DNA from: Mesorhizobium sp. YC-39
Lineage (GTDB): Bacteria; Pseudomonadota; Alphaproteobacteria; Rhizobiales; Rhizobiaceae
Assembly (NCBI RefSeq): GCF_025753795.1
Contig: NZ_JAOWPS010000013.1
Span: 27,605 to 91,604, forward strand
Direction: 5' to 3'
DNA: 64,000 bases
Made by a program: the position numbers and the translations under genes. Under the pieces are notes generated by a model. That model was not told where the DNA came from. It saw only the letters and a program-made list of their open reading frames with translations, and searched no databases. This document shows positions 27,841-35,337 of the stretch, in pieces (the stretch's first letter is position 1; every line of letters begins with the position of its first letter).

Positions 27841-29676
27841 TTAATCGAGTTCATAAAAAGCGCAATAGTCTTTCATTAAGGCTCTGCTCTGGTCTTCCTT
27901 TCGTAAGAGCGAATTGCCGACGGCAAGTAGCTCGATCTCTGTTCCCATGAAACACCGGAACGCATCCTCTGGATTGCAAACGATCGGTTCCCCCCGCACA
28001 TTAAACGAGGTATTCACGACAACGGGGCACCCGGTTAGCTCCTTGAACCTCGATATCAATCTATGAAATCGAGGATTGGTTGTTTTGTGCACAGTTTGCA
28101 CCCGCGCGGAATAGTCCACGTGTGTGACGGCTGGAATTTCGGAGCGCATGACATTCAATTTATCGATGCCGAAGAGCTGCTTTTGCTCTTCTGACATTGG
28201 CAACTGCTTCGTGCTCGTCACGTCGGCCACAAGGAGCATGTATGGGCTATCGGAATCTAGGTGAAACCATTGAGACACGTCCTCTCGCAGAATACTGGGC
28301 GCAAACGGACGGAAAGATTCGCGATACTTGACCTTGAGATTTAGCTGCTTCTGGACAATCGGTGAGCGGGGGTCAGCAATGATGGAGCGCCCCCCTAGCG
28401 CTCGCGGGCCGAACTCCATCCGGCCCTGCATCCAGCCGACCGCCTTACCGTCAACGAGAGCATGCGCGACACCGTCAATCAATGCTTCATCGGATTCGGT
28501 CGTGAATACCGCGCCGGCCTTTCCTAGACTTTCTTCGATTTCGCGCTGGCTAAACTCTGGCCCGAGATACGCGCCGTTCATGCTGTCGCCAGAACGGATG
28601 CTCCTGGGCTTATCAAGCATCAAATGATAGGCAGCGAGTGCTGCGCCTACTGCCCCGCCCGCATCGCCGGCAGCCGGCTGAATCCAGATGTCATCGAAGA
28701 GCTTTTCTCGCAAGAGCTTTCCATTCGCAACACAATTAAGCGCGACTCCTCCTGCGAGGCAGAGATTTCTCTGCCCGGTTGTGGCCCGGATTCCCTTTGC
28801 AAGCTTTAGAACGACCTCCTCGGTAATGGCTTGAATAGAGGCGGCTAGGTCCATCTCTCTCTGCGTCAGCTCACTTTCGGGGCGCCTGGGGGGGCCACCA
28901 AATAGCCTCTCGAATCGACTATTGATCATCCTTAGCCCGGTGCCGTAATCAAAGAAGCTCATGTCCAGGTGGAATGACCCGTCTTCTTTGATGTTGATGA
29001 GATGCTCCCTTATCAGATGCACGTACTTGGGCTCGCCGTAGGGGGCCAGTCCCATTAACTTGTACTCACCGGAGTTCACCTTGAAACCGGCGTAGTAAGT
29101 AAATGCTGAGTACAACAAGCCCAGAGAGTGCGGAAAGTGAATCTCCTTGTGGACCGATAGTTCGTTTCCCCTACCAATCGCAAGCGAGGTTGTCGCCCAT
29201 TCTCCCACGCCATCCATCGTTAACACTGCGGCTTCGTCAAATGGCGATGGGAAGAACGCCGACGCGGCGTGACTGAGATGGTGCTCTGAAAAACGAAGTC
29301 GACTAGACCAATCATGATCGCTCCCAAGCTGTTCGTTCAGAGCCTCCGTAATCATTCTTCTTTGAAACAGCTTGTCCTTTAGCCAAACTGGCATCGACAT
29401 TGCAAAGCTCTTAAATCCCGCTGGTACAAAAGCTAGATAGGATTCAAATATCCGCTCGAATTTGCTAAAGGGTTTGTCATAGAAGATTACATAGTCGACA
29501 TCGCCTGGACTCAACCCTCCGGCGCGGAGGCAGTAACGAGCCGCATAGGCAGGAAAGCCCGCATCGTGTTTTTTTCGCGTGAAGCGCTCTTCTTGCGCCG
29601 CGGCTATCAGTTCACCGTTTGAAACGAGACAAGCGGCAGAGTCATGATAGTAAGCTGAGATACCCAGGATATTCAT
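27841..29676 (-). CDS. Carbamoyltransferase of the NodU/CmcH (TobZ-like) family
   Basis: 611 residues. N-terminal Kae1/YrdC-like domain: MNILGISAYYHDSAACLV, SEHHLSHAASAFFPSP (metal-binding His pair), LTMDGVGEWAT. The central CLAGGVALNCVANGKLL and AAGDAGGAVGAAL and the C-terminal GRMEFGPRALGGRSIIADPR, ESFRPFAPS and VVNTSFNVRGEPIV are all conserved. The enzyme transfers a carbamoyl group from carbamoyl phosphate, through an adenylate, to a hydroxyl. NodU does this on Nod factor, but the SxtJ/DUF5989/SGNH neighbours point to another polymer or lipid substrate, so I do not call it nodU. It begins 3 bp after the DUF5989 gene and is predicted to be NifA/RpoN-controlled through the upstream promoter. 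Confidence 0.92.
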   Translation of the reverse strand: MNILGISAYYHDSAACLVSNGELIAAAQEERFTRKKHDAGFPAYAARYCLRAGGLSPGDVDYVIFYDKPFSKFERIFESYLAFVPAGFKSFAMSMPVWLKDKLFQRRMITEALNEQLGSDHDWSSRLRFSEHHLSHAASAFFPSPFDEAAVLTMDGVGEWATTSLAIGRGNELSVHKEIHFPHSLGLLYSAFTYYAGFKVNSGEYKLMGLAPYGEPKYVHLIREHLINIKEDGSFHLDMSFFDYGTGLRMINSRFERLFGGPPRRPESELTQREMDLAASIQAITEEVVLKLAKGIRATTGQRNLCLAGGVALNCVANGKLLREKLFDDIWIQPAAGDAGGAVGAALAAYHLMLDKPRSIRSGDSMNGAYLGPEFSQREIEESLGKAGAVFTTESDEALIDGVAHALVDGKAVGWMQGRMEFGPRALGGRSIIADPRSPIVQKQLNLKVKYRESFRPFAPSILREDVSQWFHLDSDSPYMLLVADVTSTKQLPMSEEQKQLFGIDKLNVMRSEIPAVTHVDYSARVQTVHKTTNPRFHRLISRFKELTGCPVVVNTSFNVRGEPIVCNPEDAFRCFMGTEIELLAVGNSLLRKEDQSRALMKDYCAFYELD

Positions 29677-29679
29677 TGG

Positions 29680-29832
29680 TCAAAACAGCGTGTAAACGAA
29701 CGGCGCGATGACAGAGCCTTGTGCCAGAATTAACATAACCCCTATGAGAACTATGAAAATAACTATGGGTGCGGCCCAGAGTTTTTTGCGGGTCCGTAGG
29801 AAGGCCCAGAGTTCTTTGATGAATATATACAT
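29680..29832 (-). CDS. DUF5989-like small membrane protein
   Basis: 50 residues. It starts MYIFIKELWAFLRTRKKLW, then one membrane helix (PIVIFIVLIGVMLILAQGS), then APFVYTLF. This is the pattern of the roughly 50-residue DUF5989 proteins that sit beside carbamoyltransferase and SxtJ genes. The gene is 7 bp from the SxtJ-like gene and 3 bp from the carbamoyltransferase, so it is clearly operonic. A role as a membrane adaptor is a guess. Confidence 0.8.
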   Translation of the reverse strand: MYIFIKELWAFLRTRKKLWAAPIVIFIVLIGVMLILAQGSVIAPFVYTLF

Positions 29833-29839
29833 GTGAACC

Positions 29840-30241
29840 TCAAAACTGGGTTTTAAAGGATTTGCCTGTCGGTCCGGGCGGGTTACGAGGGATCCAGTAA
29901 CTCGCGACCGGTAGTCGCTTCAGTCGAAGCTCATCGCGCCCGAGCAACCGAGCGACGATGCCGATCGGTACAAGAAGCCCGAAATAGATTACACCGAGGA
30001 CCAGAGGACTTACTATCATCCCTAGTAGCTCACCGAAGTAAAACCAGAGTAGATTGAGCGGCGAGAGAGATCGAGGAAAGGTTAACGCTATGCCGCCGAA
30101 TACGGCACTGATCGCAAAGAGTGAGACGAAAGCGGCATCGACGCGTCCCTCGATGGCCGTGTACGCGCCCAATGCAAGAAATATGGCACAGAATGTGAGC
30201 CCAAAACGGCGATTGGACGGCAGTTTGGACGGGACTTTCAT
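29840..30241 (-). CDS. SxtJ-family membrane protein
   Basis: 133 residues from the ATG at 30241 (MKVPSKLPSNRRFGLTFCAI). Four hydrophobic stretches are visible (GLTFCAIFLALGAY, AAFVSLFAISAVFGGIALTF, LLWFYFGELLGMIVSPLVLG, VIYFGLLVPIGIVARLL), followed by a basic tail with LPVASYWIPRNPPGPT. The tail and topology match the SxtJ family that accompanies carbamoyltransferases. Its start overlaps the preceding stop by ATGA, so it is translationally coupled. Molecular role unknown. Confidence 0.85.
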   Translation of the reverse strand: MKVPSKLPSNRRFGLTFCAIFLALGAYTAIEGRVDAAFVSLFAISAVFGGIALTFPRSLSPLNLLWFYFGELLGMIVSPLVLGVIYFGLLVPIGIVARLLGRDELRLKRLPVASYWIPRNPPGPTGKSFKTQF

Positions 30242-30543
30242 GCCATGCCCCGTGCGATGTACGGCGTTTCCAAAGACTGGCCGGGCAGAACATACTTCGC
30301 TCTGATATCGATCGGAGCTAGAAGTCCGAAAGAAGTCATTCCAAGGTCGACCATCCTGGCGACCTGTCCATTCGTCGCGGCGAAGTTCCCGCGCCTCCGA
30401 CTGAGGCGGTGAGCCCAACTATGCCCCTTCGCGGTCGCCGCCGAGTAGACCTGCAGGCCTTGCTCGATAAGCAGCTTGTTCGGGATAAGTTGCTTAGCGC
30501 AGCACCCGATTTCTGCTACGTTGCGGGTGGTGGCGACAATCAT
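30238..30543 (-). CDS. First gene of the RpoN/NifA-type operon, unknown function
   Basis: 101 residues from the ATG at 30543 (MIVATTRNVAEIGCCAKQLI), with TGAGG 5 nt upstream. An earlier ATG at 30585 would lie upstream of the transcription start predicted from the RpoN site, so the shorter form is preferred. There is no membrane span; two Cys are adjacent (GCCAKQ) and the C-terminal half is basic. The stop overlaps the SxtJ-like start by ATGA. I recognise no family. It may be a short remnant of a larger gene kept because it carries the leader. Confidence 0.5.
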   Translation of the reverse strand: MIVATTRNVAEIGCCAKQLIPNKLLIEQGLQVYSAATAKGHSWAHRLSRRRGNFAATNGQVARMVDLGMTSFGLLAPIDIRAKYVLPGQSLETPYIARGMA

Positions 30544-30592
30544 GTTAACCTCAGATCTTTCGATTGGGTTGACGAGCTCAGCCAAGAGTTTC

Positions 30593-30607
30593 GCAATGAT
30601 CGTGCCA
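30593..30607 (-). promoter_or_regulatory. RpoN (sigma-54) promoter of the carbamoyltransferase operon
   Basis: Read leftward: TGGCACG-N4-TTGC, with GG and GC exactly 12 bp apart, a full consensus -24/-12 element. The predicted start near 30581 gives a 38-nt leader to the ATG at 30543. Two NifA-type sites lie 67-111 bp upstream. Confidence 0.8.
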
Positions 30608-30673
30608 GGATCGTATCAGAGAAAAATGTAGTCGATTCAATCAGGCAGCACGGTGCGCGGCCTATTGGAACGT

Positions 30674-30718
30674 TGTGTAAACTCTGACATACCCGAAACC
30701 ACTGTTGCAAACGCGACA
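30674..30718. promoter_or_regulatory. Two NifA upstream activator sites
   Basis: TGT-N10-ACA occurs at 30674-30689 (spacer GTAAACTCTG) and again at 30703-30718 (spacer TGCAAACGCG), 29 bp apart centre to centre. Both exactly fit the NifA binding consensus and sit at the usual distance upstream of the RpoN promoter at 30593-30607. Confidence 0.75.
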
Positions 30719-30738
30719 CTCGCGAGCATCAACAATGC

Positions 30739-31206
30739 ATGTGTTTGCAGGTGGCAGGGCGGATGGATCGTCGTGGTCTGAATGCGAAGATTGAGGAGCC
30801 TGCTGTTATCGATCTCCAGCGCTTCGCCGCGAATCTGAAGACGGCCTGGAAGAGTGGCGAGACGCGACCAACGCACCGGCGGCCGTATCGGCGGACCAAA
30901 CCCTATCCGAAGCGACCCAGCATGTACGGGCCGTTCGAGGCGCAGATCAAGGCATGGCTCGAGGAAGAGCCGGCGCTCTCGGCAGCAAGTGTGTTGCAAC
31001 GCCTGACAAAGATCGACCCGTCGCGCTTCAAGGAAAGGAACCTGAGAATGGTGCAACGGCTTGTGAAGGCCTGGCGCATGGAAATGGCTGGTCTGATCAT
31101 CCTCGATGGCGGTTGGATGAAGAGTTGGCCGCCATCTCCCTCCGCTGTGACGCAGGGAGATAGGGGCTATGTCGGCCCCTTCGCGCTCGGTAACATTCCT
31201 CGGTGA
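30739..31206 (+). pseudogene. DDE transposase C-terminal fragment
   Basis: 155 codons with RRPYRRTKPYPKRPSMYGPF, then IKAWLEEEPALSAASVLQRL and RMVQRLVKAWRMEMA. This helical, basic text resembles the C-terminal tail of rhizobial integrase-type transposases. No catalytic DDE residues are present. It lies immediately beside the NifA sites, so an insertion event may have brought or bordered this regulatory region. Family uncertain. Confidence 0.5.
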
Positions 31207-31219
31207 GGCAATAAGGGGC

Positions 31220-31420
31220 AATTTCTCAGTTCGCCCGACAGGCTGATTGATGTTTTGGACTTTAGGCTTCCGTGCGGTCGATGCCAATTGATCGGTGCAG
31301 CCAGGCGGGAAGTTCTCCGGCACGATGATCGGCGCTCGGGTAGGCAATGGCGTAGGCTCATTCTCTGAGCGCTGTCTGAATGAAGCGCTCTGGCTTGCCA
31401 TTATCCGGTATGTGACCTGT
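31220..31420 (-). pseudogene. IS481-family transposase remnant
   Basis: Leftward, one frame gives IPDNGKPERFIQTALRE (third catalytic region of IS481). After a frame change the next gives INWHRPHGSLKSKTSIS, the family's standard C-terminal motif. About 25 codons expected between them are missing or shifted. Dead fragment. Confidence 0.7.
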
Positions 31421-31808
31421 GGTGCCTTCTCGTCCTGCTTCTTGTTTTGGAACGGCCTTATGGTGAGCCCATCCGGGACGTGGGGCACCGGGAGCACGAA
31501 GGTGCAGGCAGGCCGTCAATAGACCGTGGGCTGTGAGCCCGAGCTCGTTAGATGGCCGCCCCTCGCGACTTTCCCGGATGCTGCGAGCGGGATCAGTAGA
31601 TGTCGTGTTTGCCCGCCAGCTCCCCGTCTTGGACCGCGCCAAGAAGGAGGAACGGGCATGCGCATTGAGTGCTGAAGCTTGGTAACTCCAGTCTCCTCGG
31701 TTCGGACCGAATGGACAACCTCCCGAAAGATCAAACGTCGGCCGCAGTTGCTCCTCCTCGCGCCTGTGCCAAAACTGTGCCTTTTTTTAGCCCAATTGGG
31801 TTCTGTAT

Positions 31809-31824
31809 TGTTTAGAGTCCGACA
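31809..31824. promoter_or_regulatory. NifA upstream activator site
   Basis: TGT-N10-ACA (spacer TTAGAGTCCG) lies about 75 and 98 bp upstream of the two RpoN elements at 31899 and 31922. The spacing is normal for NifA-activated promoters. Confidence 0.6.
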
Positions 31825-31898
31825 AAAGTTTGGCCGGTAACGGACAGGCAGAAACGGGCGCTTGCAGGCAAACTGTCGACGGGAAACGCTTTTTGGCT

Positions 31899-31936
31899 TG
31901 GTATGGCTCTTGCGTTTAACTTGGCATGGCTCTTGC
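31899..31936 (+). promoter_or_regulatory. Tandem RpoN promoters
   Basis: TGGTATG-N4-TTGC (31899-31913) and TGGCATG-N4-TTGC (31922-31936) are repeated 23 bp apart, with the same spacer GCTC in both. Each has GG and GC 12 bp apart. The second fits the consensus fully; the first has T for C at one position. The direct repeat suggests local duplication of the promoter. Confidence 0.65.
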
Positions 31937-32347
31937 GCAGCAAACGGTGACGTTTACCTAGGAACAGGGTCGTTCGATGTCTGTACCGATGATTTGCTTG
32001 GGCGCCGCATTAGCAAAAAATTGTTCCAACAGTTGCAGGCGACCGCCAAATCCGGTGTTTGCGGGTCTTTATTCTGCGGCTCGGCGGCTTCCGCGATTGC
32101 GCCGGCAAAAAGCGAGATGCACTATCCTGATGCGCCGACACTTTCGTCGAATGTCCGTTGCAGACCGAGCGCGAGGTCCAACGCATGCCGCGAACGATCC
32201 TAACTCTGGAGAGTGGTGATTGGCGGCCCCGGCTCCGACAACAGGCGACAAATTCACCCTTCGACAGCGTGGGCTTCGAAAGCAAGGACTTTTCCGCGCT
32301 ACGAGGCATGAGAGCGGCCGAAACGGTTTTACGGTCAGCGCCTCGAC

Positions 32348-33358
32348 ATGACCGATGACCCAAATGACCAGGCAACTTCTGCGGAATGCACCGACGCGCT
32401 CGCTAACCCGAATGAAGTCCTTCCCGTGGCAGCACTTACAGAATTCTCGGTTCAGGCCCCTTTCGCAGTGGTTATGATCCGTCCGCATCGTTTCACAGTC
32501 AATGCTGAGACTGCGGCCGACAATCGCTTTCAAATATTGAATGATGATGCCAGTGATCTGTCGCCGCTCGCCTATGCCGAGATCACACGCGCCGCTGCGA
32601 TGCTCAAAGAGCAGGGTATAGTGGTACATTTGTTTGAGAGCCCGGGTTGCGACACTCCGGATTCTGTATTTCCGAACAACTGGTTTTCGACCCACGCTGG
32701 CGGTTACGTGGCAATCTACCCGATGAAGGCCTTAAGCCGCCGGCGTGAGCGCAGGAGCGATATTATTGACATGCTGAAGAGTCGATATAGAGTCCGGGAG
32801 GTAATCGACTATTCCGGGCTTGAGCCCGACGACCTCTTCTTGGAAGGTACCGGTTCGATGGTGCTCGATCATATTGATCGGGTCGCCTATGCGGTAAGAT
32901 CTGAGCGCACTGATCCAATCGCACTTGAAAGGTTCTGTACCCAGTTTAGTTTTGAGCCGATGCTGTTTTCGGCGAAGGACTCCAAGGGGTTCGACATCTA
33001 TCATACAAACGTGCTGATGTGCGTCGCAACCGATTTCGCCATGATCGGGCTCGACATGATCACTGACTCAGGGAGACGGCGCGAAATCGTCCATCGGTTC
33101 GAACGGGCCGGTCGCCGCGTAATCGGGCTCACCAATGCACAGATTGAGAAATTTGCAGGCAATGCGATTGAGCTAATGGGCGGGAATGGGCGCATCTTGG
33201 CCCTGTCGACGACTGCCCTCTTGGCATTGACGACGGACCAGATCGACATCATCGGCAAGAGCGCGCGGCTGCTGCCGCTAGCAATTCCTACGGTCGAGCG
33301 GGCCGGCGGTTCCGTGCGATGCATGATTGCTGGCGTACACCTCACGCCTCGGGATTAA
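32348..33358 (+). CDS. ctlX: CtlX-like citrulline/ureido hydrolase (amidinotransferase superfamily)
   Basis: 336 residues. Superfamily motifs in order: VVMIRPHRF, TPDSVFPNNWFSTHAGG (substrate-binding Asp/Asn), LEGTGSMVLDH, YHTNVLMCVATDFA (catalytic His) and, near the C-terminus, SVRCMIAGVHL with the nucleophilic Cys. These match the family called citrulline-utilisation hydrolase (CtlX), related to arginine deiminase. Known members release ammonia from guanidino or ureido groups; the substrate here is inferred. The ATG at 32348 has no strong ribosome-binding site. It heads a rightward cluster with a GntR regulator, esterase, allophanate hydrolase and peptide-type binding protein, all consistent with nitrogen recovery. 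Confidence 0.82.
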   Translation: MTDDPNDQATSAECTDALANPNEVLPVAALTEFSVQAPFAVVMIRPHRFTVNAETAADNRFQILNDDASDLSPLAYAEITRAAAMLKEQGIVVHLFESPGCDTPDSVFPNNWFSTHAGGYVAIYPMKALSRRRERRSDIIDMLKSRYRVREVIDYSGLEPDDLFLEGTGSMVLDHIDRVAYAVRSERTDPIALERFCTQFSFEPMLFSAKDSKGFDIYHTNVLMCVATDFAMIGLDMITDSGRRREIVHRFERAGRRVIGLTNAQIEKFAGNAIELMGGNGRILALSTTALLALTTDQIDIIGKSARLLPLAIPTVERAGGSVRCMIAGVHLTPRD

Positions 33359-33483
33359 GAGTGCTCCGTTCGCTACGAACCGACTCCGCCGAGAGAGGGT
33401 AGCTCGGTGCGGCATGGCGAGAACCCACTCGTGACAAAGAGAAAGCTCCTTAGGCCGTCTTGTCATTCCACTCGCCTTGTTGT

Positions 33484-33497
33484 ATACTACATAGTAT
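33484..33497. promoter_or_regulatory. Candidate GntR operator upstream of gntR
   Basis: ATACTA-N2-TAGTAT is a perfect inverted repeat 27 bp before the regulator's ATG. Nearly the same 21-bp block, including the flanking GTTGT, recurs upstream of the binding-protein gene at 37373-37386. Confidence 0.6.
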
Positions 33498-33524
33498 CCT
33501 AGTTACGCTTGTGCTGGATGTTTC

Positions 33525-34235
33525 ATGGTGAAGATCGTCAATATCAACAAAGATGCCGGCAACCTTGCCGAGCGCGCGTATGAAGAGATTAAAAGGCGGA
33601 TTTTCGATTTTATCTTAATGCCTGGAGATCGGCTATCTGAATCTGATCTGGCGCAGCAAATTGAAGTCAGTCGTACGCCGCTGCGTCAGGCGTTGCAGCA
33701 GTTACAGCATGAAGGTTTCGTTGAAGCGCTACCTAAGGTCGGCTGGCTGATCCGTCCACTTGATTTCGAAAAGTTCGATGAGCTTTATGATTTTCGCATC
33801 TTAATCGAATGTTTCGCCGCACGAGAGCTGTGCACTACCGTGAAGGACCGATCTGCGCTGCGAACACTCGCACTTATATGGAGCGTGCCTGCCGCCGAGC
33901 GGCTGCAGGATGCGATGAAAGTGAGTGCCTTAGACGAGGCATTCCACCAGACAATCGTCGAAAGCACAGGCAACCGAGAAATGATGCGCACGCATCGCGA
34001 AATCACTGAGCGCATCCGCATCATTCGCCGGCTCGATTTCACCAAGGATAATCGGGTTACGGCGACGTACGATGAGCATGCCGTAATTCTTGTAGCGCTT
34101 CAAGGAGGGCGCCCCGACGAAGCGCAACAACTGCTGACGTCTCATATTGAGATCAGCAAGCGAGAAGTACGACAAATCACCCTAGACATGTTGCAGCGAG
34201 CGAGAAAGCGCGAGCCTCTCGCAGGTCAGAATTAA
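33525..34235 (+). CDS. GntR-family (FadR/FCD) transcriptional regulator
   Basis: 236 residues. The N-terminal winged helix is typical: AERAYEEIKRRIFDFILMPG, SESDLAQQIEVSRTPLRQAL, HEGFVEALPKVGWLI. The C-terminal FCD domain supplies the metal/ligand pocket (DEAFHQTIVESTGNREM, and a His in YDEHAVILVALQGGRPDEA). FCD regulators usually repress catabolic genes until a small acid or amino compound binds. An inverted repeat in its own promoter and a near copy before the binding-protein gene make self- and cluster-regulation likely. The ligand is unknown; the cluster suggests a ureido compound. Confidence 0.9.
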   Translation: MVKIVNINKDAGNLAERAYEEIKRRIFDFILMPGDRLSESDLAQQIEVSRTPLRQALQQLQHEGFVEALPKVGWLIRPLDFEKFDELYDFRILIECFAARELCTTVKDRSALRTLALIWSVPAAERLQDAMKVSALDEAFHQTIVESTGNREMMRTHREITERIRIIRRLDFTKDNRVTATYDEHAVILVALQGGRPDEAQQLLTSHIEISKREVRQITLDMLQRARKREPLAGQN

Positions 34236-34295
34236 CAATAGGCTTTGCACTAGCCTTATCCACCGCGCTGATTTTCCAGATCGGAGACTATTTAG

Positions 34296-35234
34296 GTGAC
34301 AGACAATATATCAGCACATTACCTCGGGCTCGAAAACGCCACGGTGCCTTATCGGAAGGTCGGCGACCATGAGATTCTTGCCGATATCTACCGGCCAAAG
34401 GGCAACAGTGTATGCCCAGTGATCGTTTACATTCATGGTGGCGCCTTAATCACAGGTAACCGCGGGCTGACGACCGAGAACCGCATTTTAGCGCGAGTGC
34501 TCTCTCTGGCGCTGGAAAATGGGTACGCCCTTGTCTCCATTGATTATCGCCTCGCGCCGGAAACGAAGCTGCCTGCGATCGCCAGTGATATAGAAGCAGC
34601 TTTCGCTTGGTTGGGAGCAGAAGGCGCTAAGCGTTTCCACCTCGATGCGGAACGGATCGTCGTTGTTGGCGACTCTGCTGGAGGGTATTTGACTTTAACG
34701 ACGGGCTATCGTGTTCAACCGAAACCCAAGGGCCTCGTCGCTCTCTACGGCTATGGCGAATTGGCTGCCGATTGGTACACCCTGCCGAACCCTTATCCCA
34801 ACTATAATCTGGAGAAGGTCACCGAAGAAGAGGCGAAGCACCAAACGGATGGGACGGTCATCTCTGACGCGCACCTTCGGAAAGGGAACGGGGGCAAGAT
34901 TTACATGCACTACCGTCAAACTGGGCTGTGGCCGCAGGAAGTGAGTGGATTTAACCCTGAGGCGCTCCGTGAAGACATTATGCCATATGAGCCGGTGAAG
35001 AATGTCTCCAATAGTTATCCAGCAACGATGCTGATCCACGGTACTCAGGACACAGACGTTCCCTTCGAGGAGTCCGTGAAAATGGCTGAACAACTAAAGA
35101 GGCACGGTGTGCCGTGTATTTTTAAGCAGATAGACAACGGGGAACATTGTTTCGACGGCGGCGATCCCGCGCAGATCGAGGATGCCTACAATTCGATGCG
35201 TGAATTTATGCTTATGCATCTTAAAGGCAAATAA
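34296..35234 (+). CDS. Alpha/beta-hydrolase, hormone-sensitive-lipase type esterase
   Basis: 312 residues from a GTG with CGGAGAC upstream. Motifs: VIVYIHGGALITGNRG (oxyanion HGG), VVVGDSAGGYLTLTTG (nucleophile Ser), a catalytic Asp in HGTQDTDVPFEESV and His in IDNGEHCFDGGD. Family members hydrolyse carboxyl esters or amides in the cytoplasm. Its position between the GntR regulator and allophanate hydrolase suggests it processes an intermediate of the same pathway. Substrate not predictable from sequence. Confidence 0.82.
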   Translation: MTDNISAHYLGLENATVPYRKVGDHEILADIYRPKGNSVCPVIVYIHGGALITGNRGLTTENRILARVLSLALENGYALVSIDYRLAPETKLPAIASDIEAAFAWLGAEGAKRFHLDAERIVVVGDSAGGYLTLTTGYRVQPKPKGLVALYGYGELAADWYTLPNPYPNYNLEKVTEEEAKHQTDGTVISDAHLRKGNGGKIYMHYRQTGLWPQEVSGFNPEALREDIMPYEPVKNVSNSYPATMLIHGTQDTDVPFEESVKMAEQLKRHGVPCIFKQIDNGEHCFDGGDPAQIEDAYNSMREFMLMHLKGK

Positions 35235-35337
35235 CAACACTCGCCAAGACTATATGTAGCCGCTCGGTTTGCCTTACCTGAGGTTGGCAAAGGATTGGAG
35301 CACCTTTGGACGTATCGTTGCTGGAGTTTCTATTAAT

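Larger units (their letters stand above)
31421..32347. other. Long region without a clear gene, holding a NifA/RpoN control region
   Basis: The left half shows decayed transposase-like text only. The middle contains one NifA-type site and two tandem RpoN promoters (listed separately). From 31940 to 32347 several short rightward frames are open (one from an ATG at 31977), but none is recognisable. The RpoN promoters may read a lost gene or provide a long leader for the CtlX-like gene at 32348. Confidence 0.5.

Noticed and set aside
27841..29676. Calling the carbamoyltransferase nodU
   Set aside because: No nod box or nod genes are near, and the SxtJ, DUF5989 and SGNH neighbours indicate another carbamoyltransferase branch.
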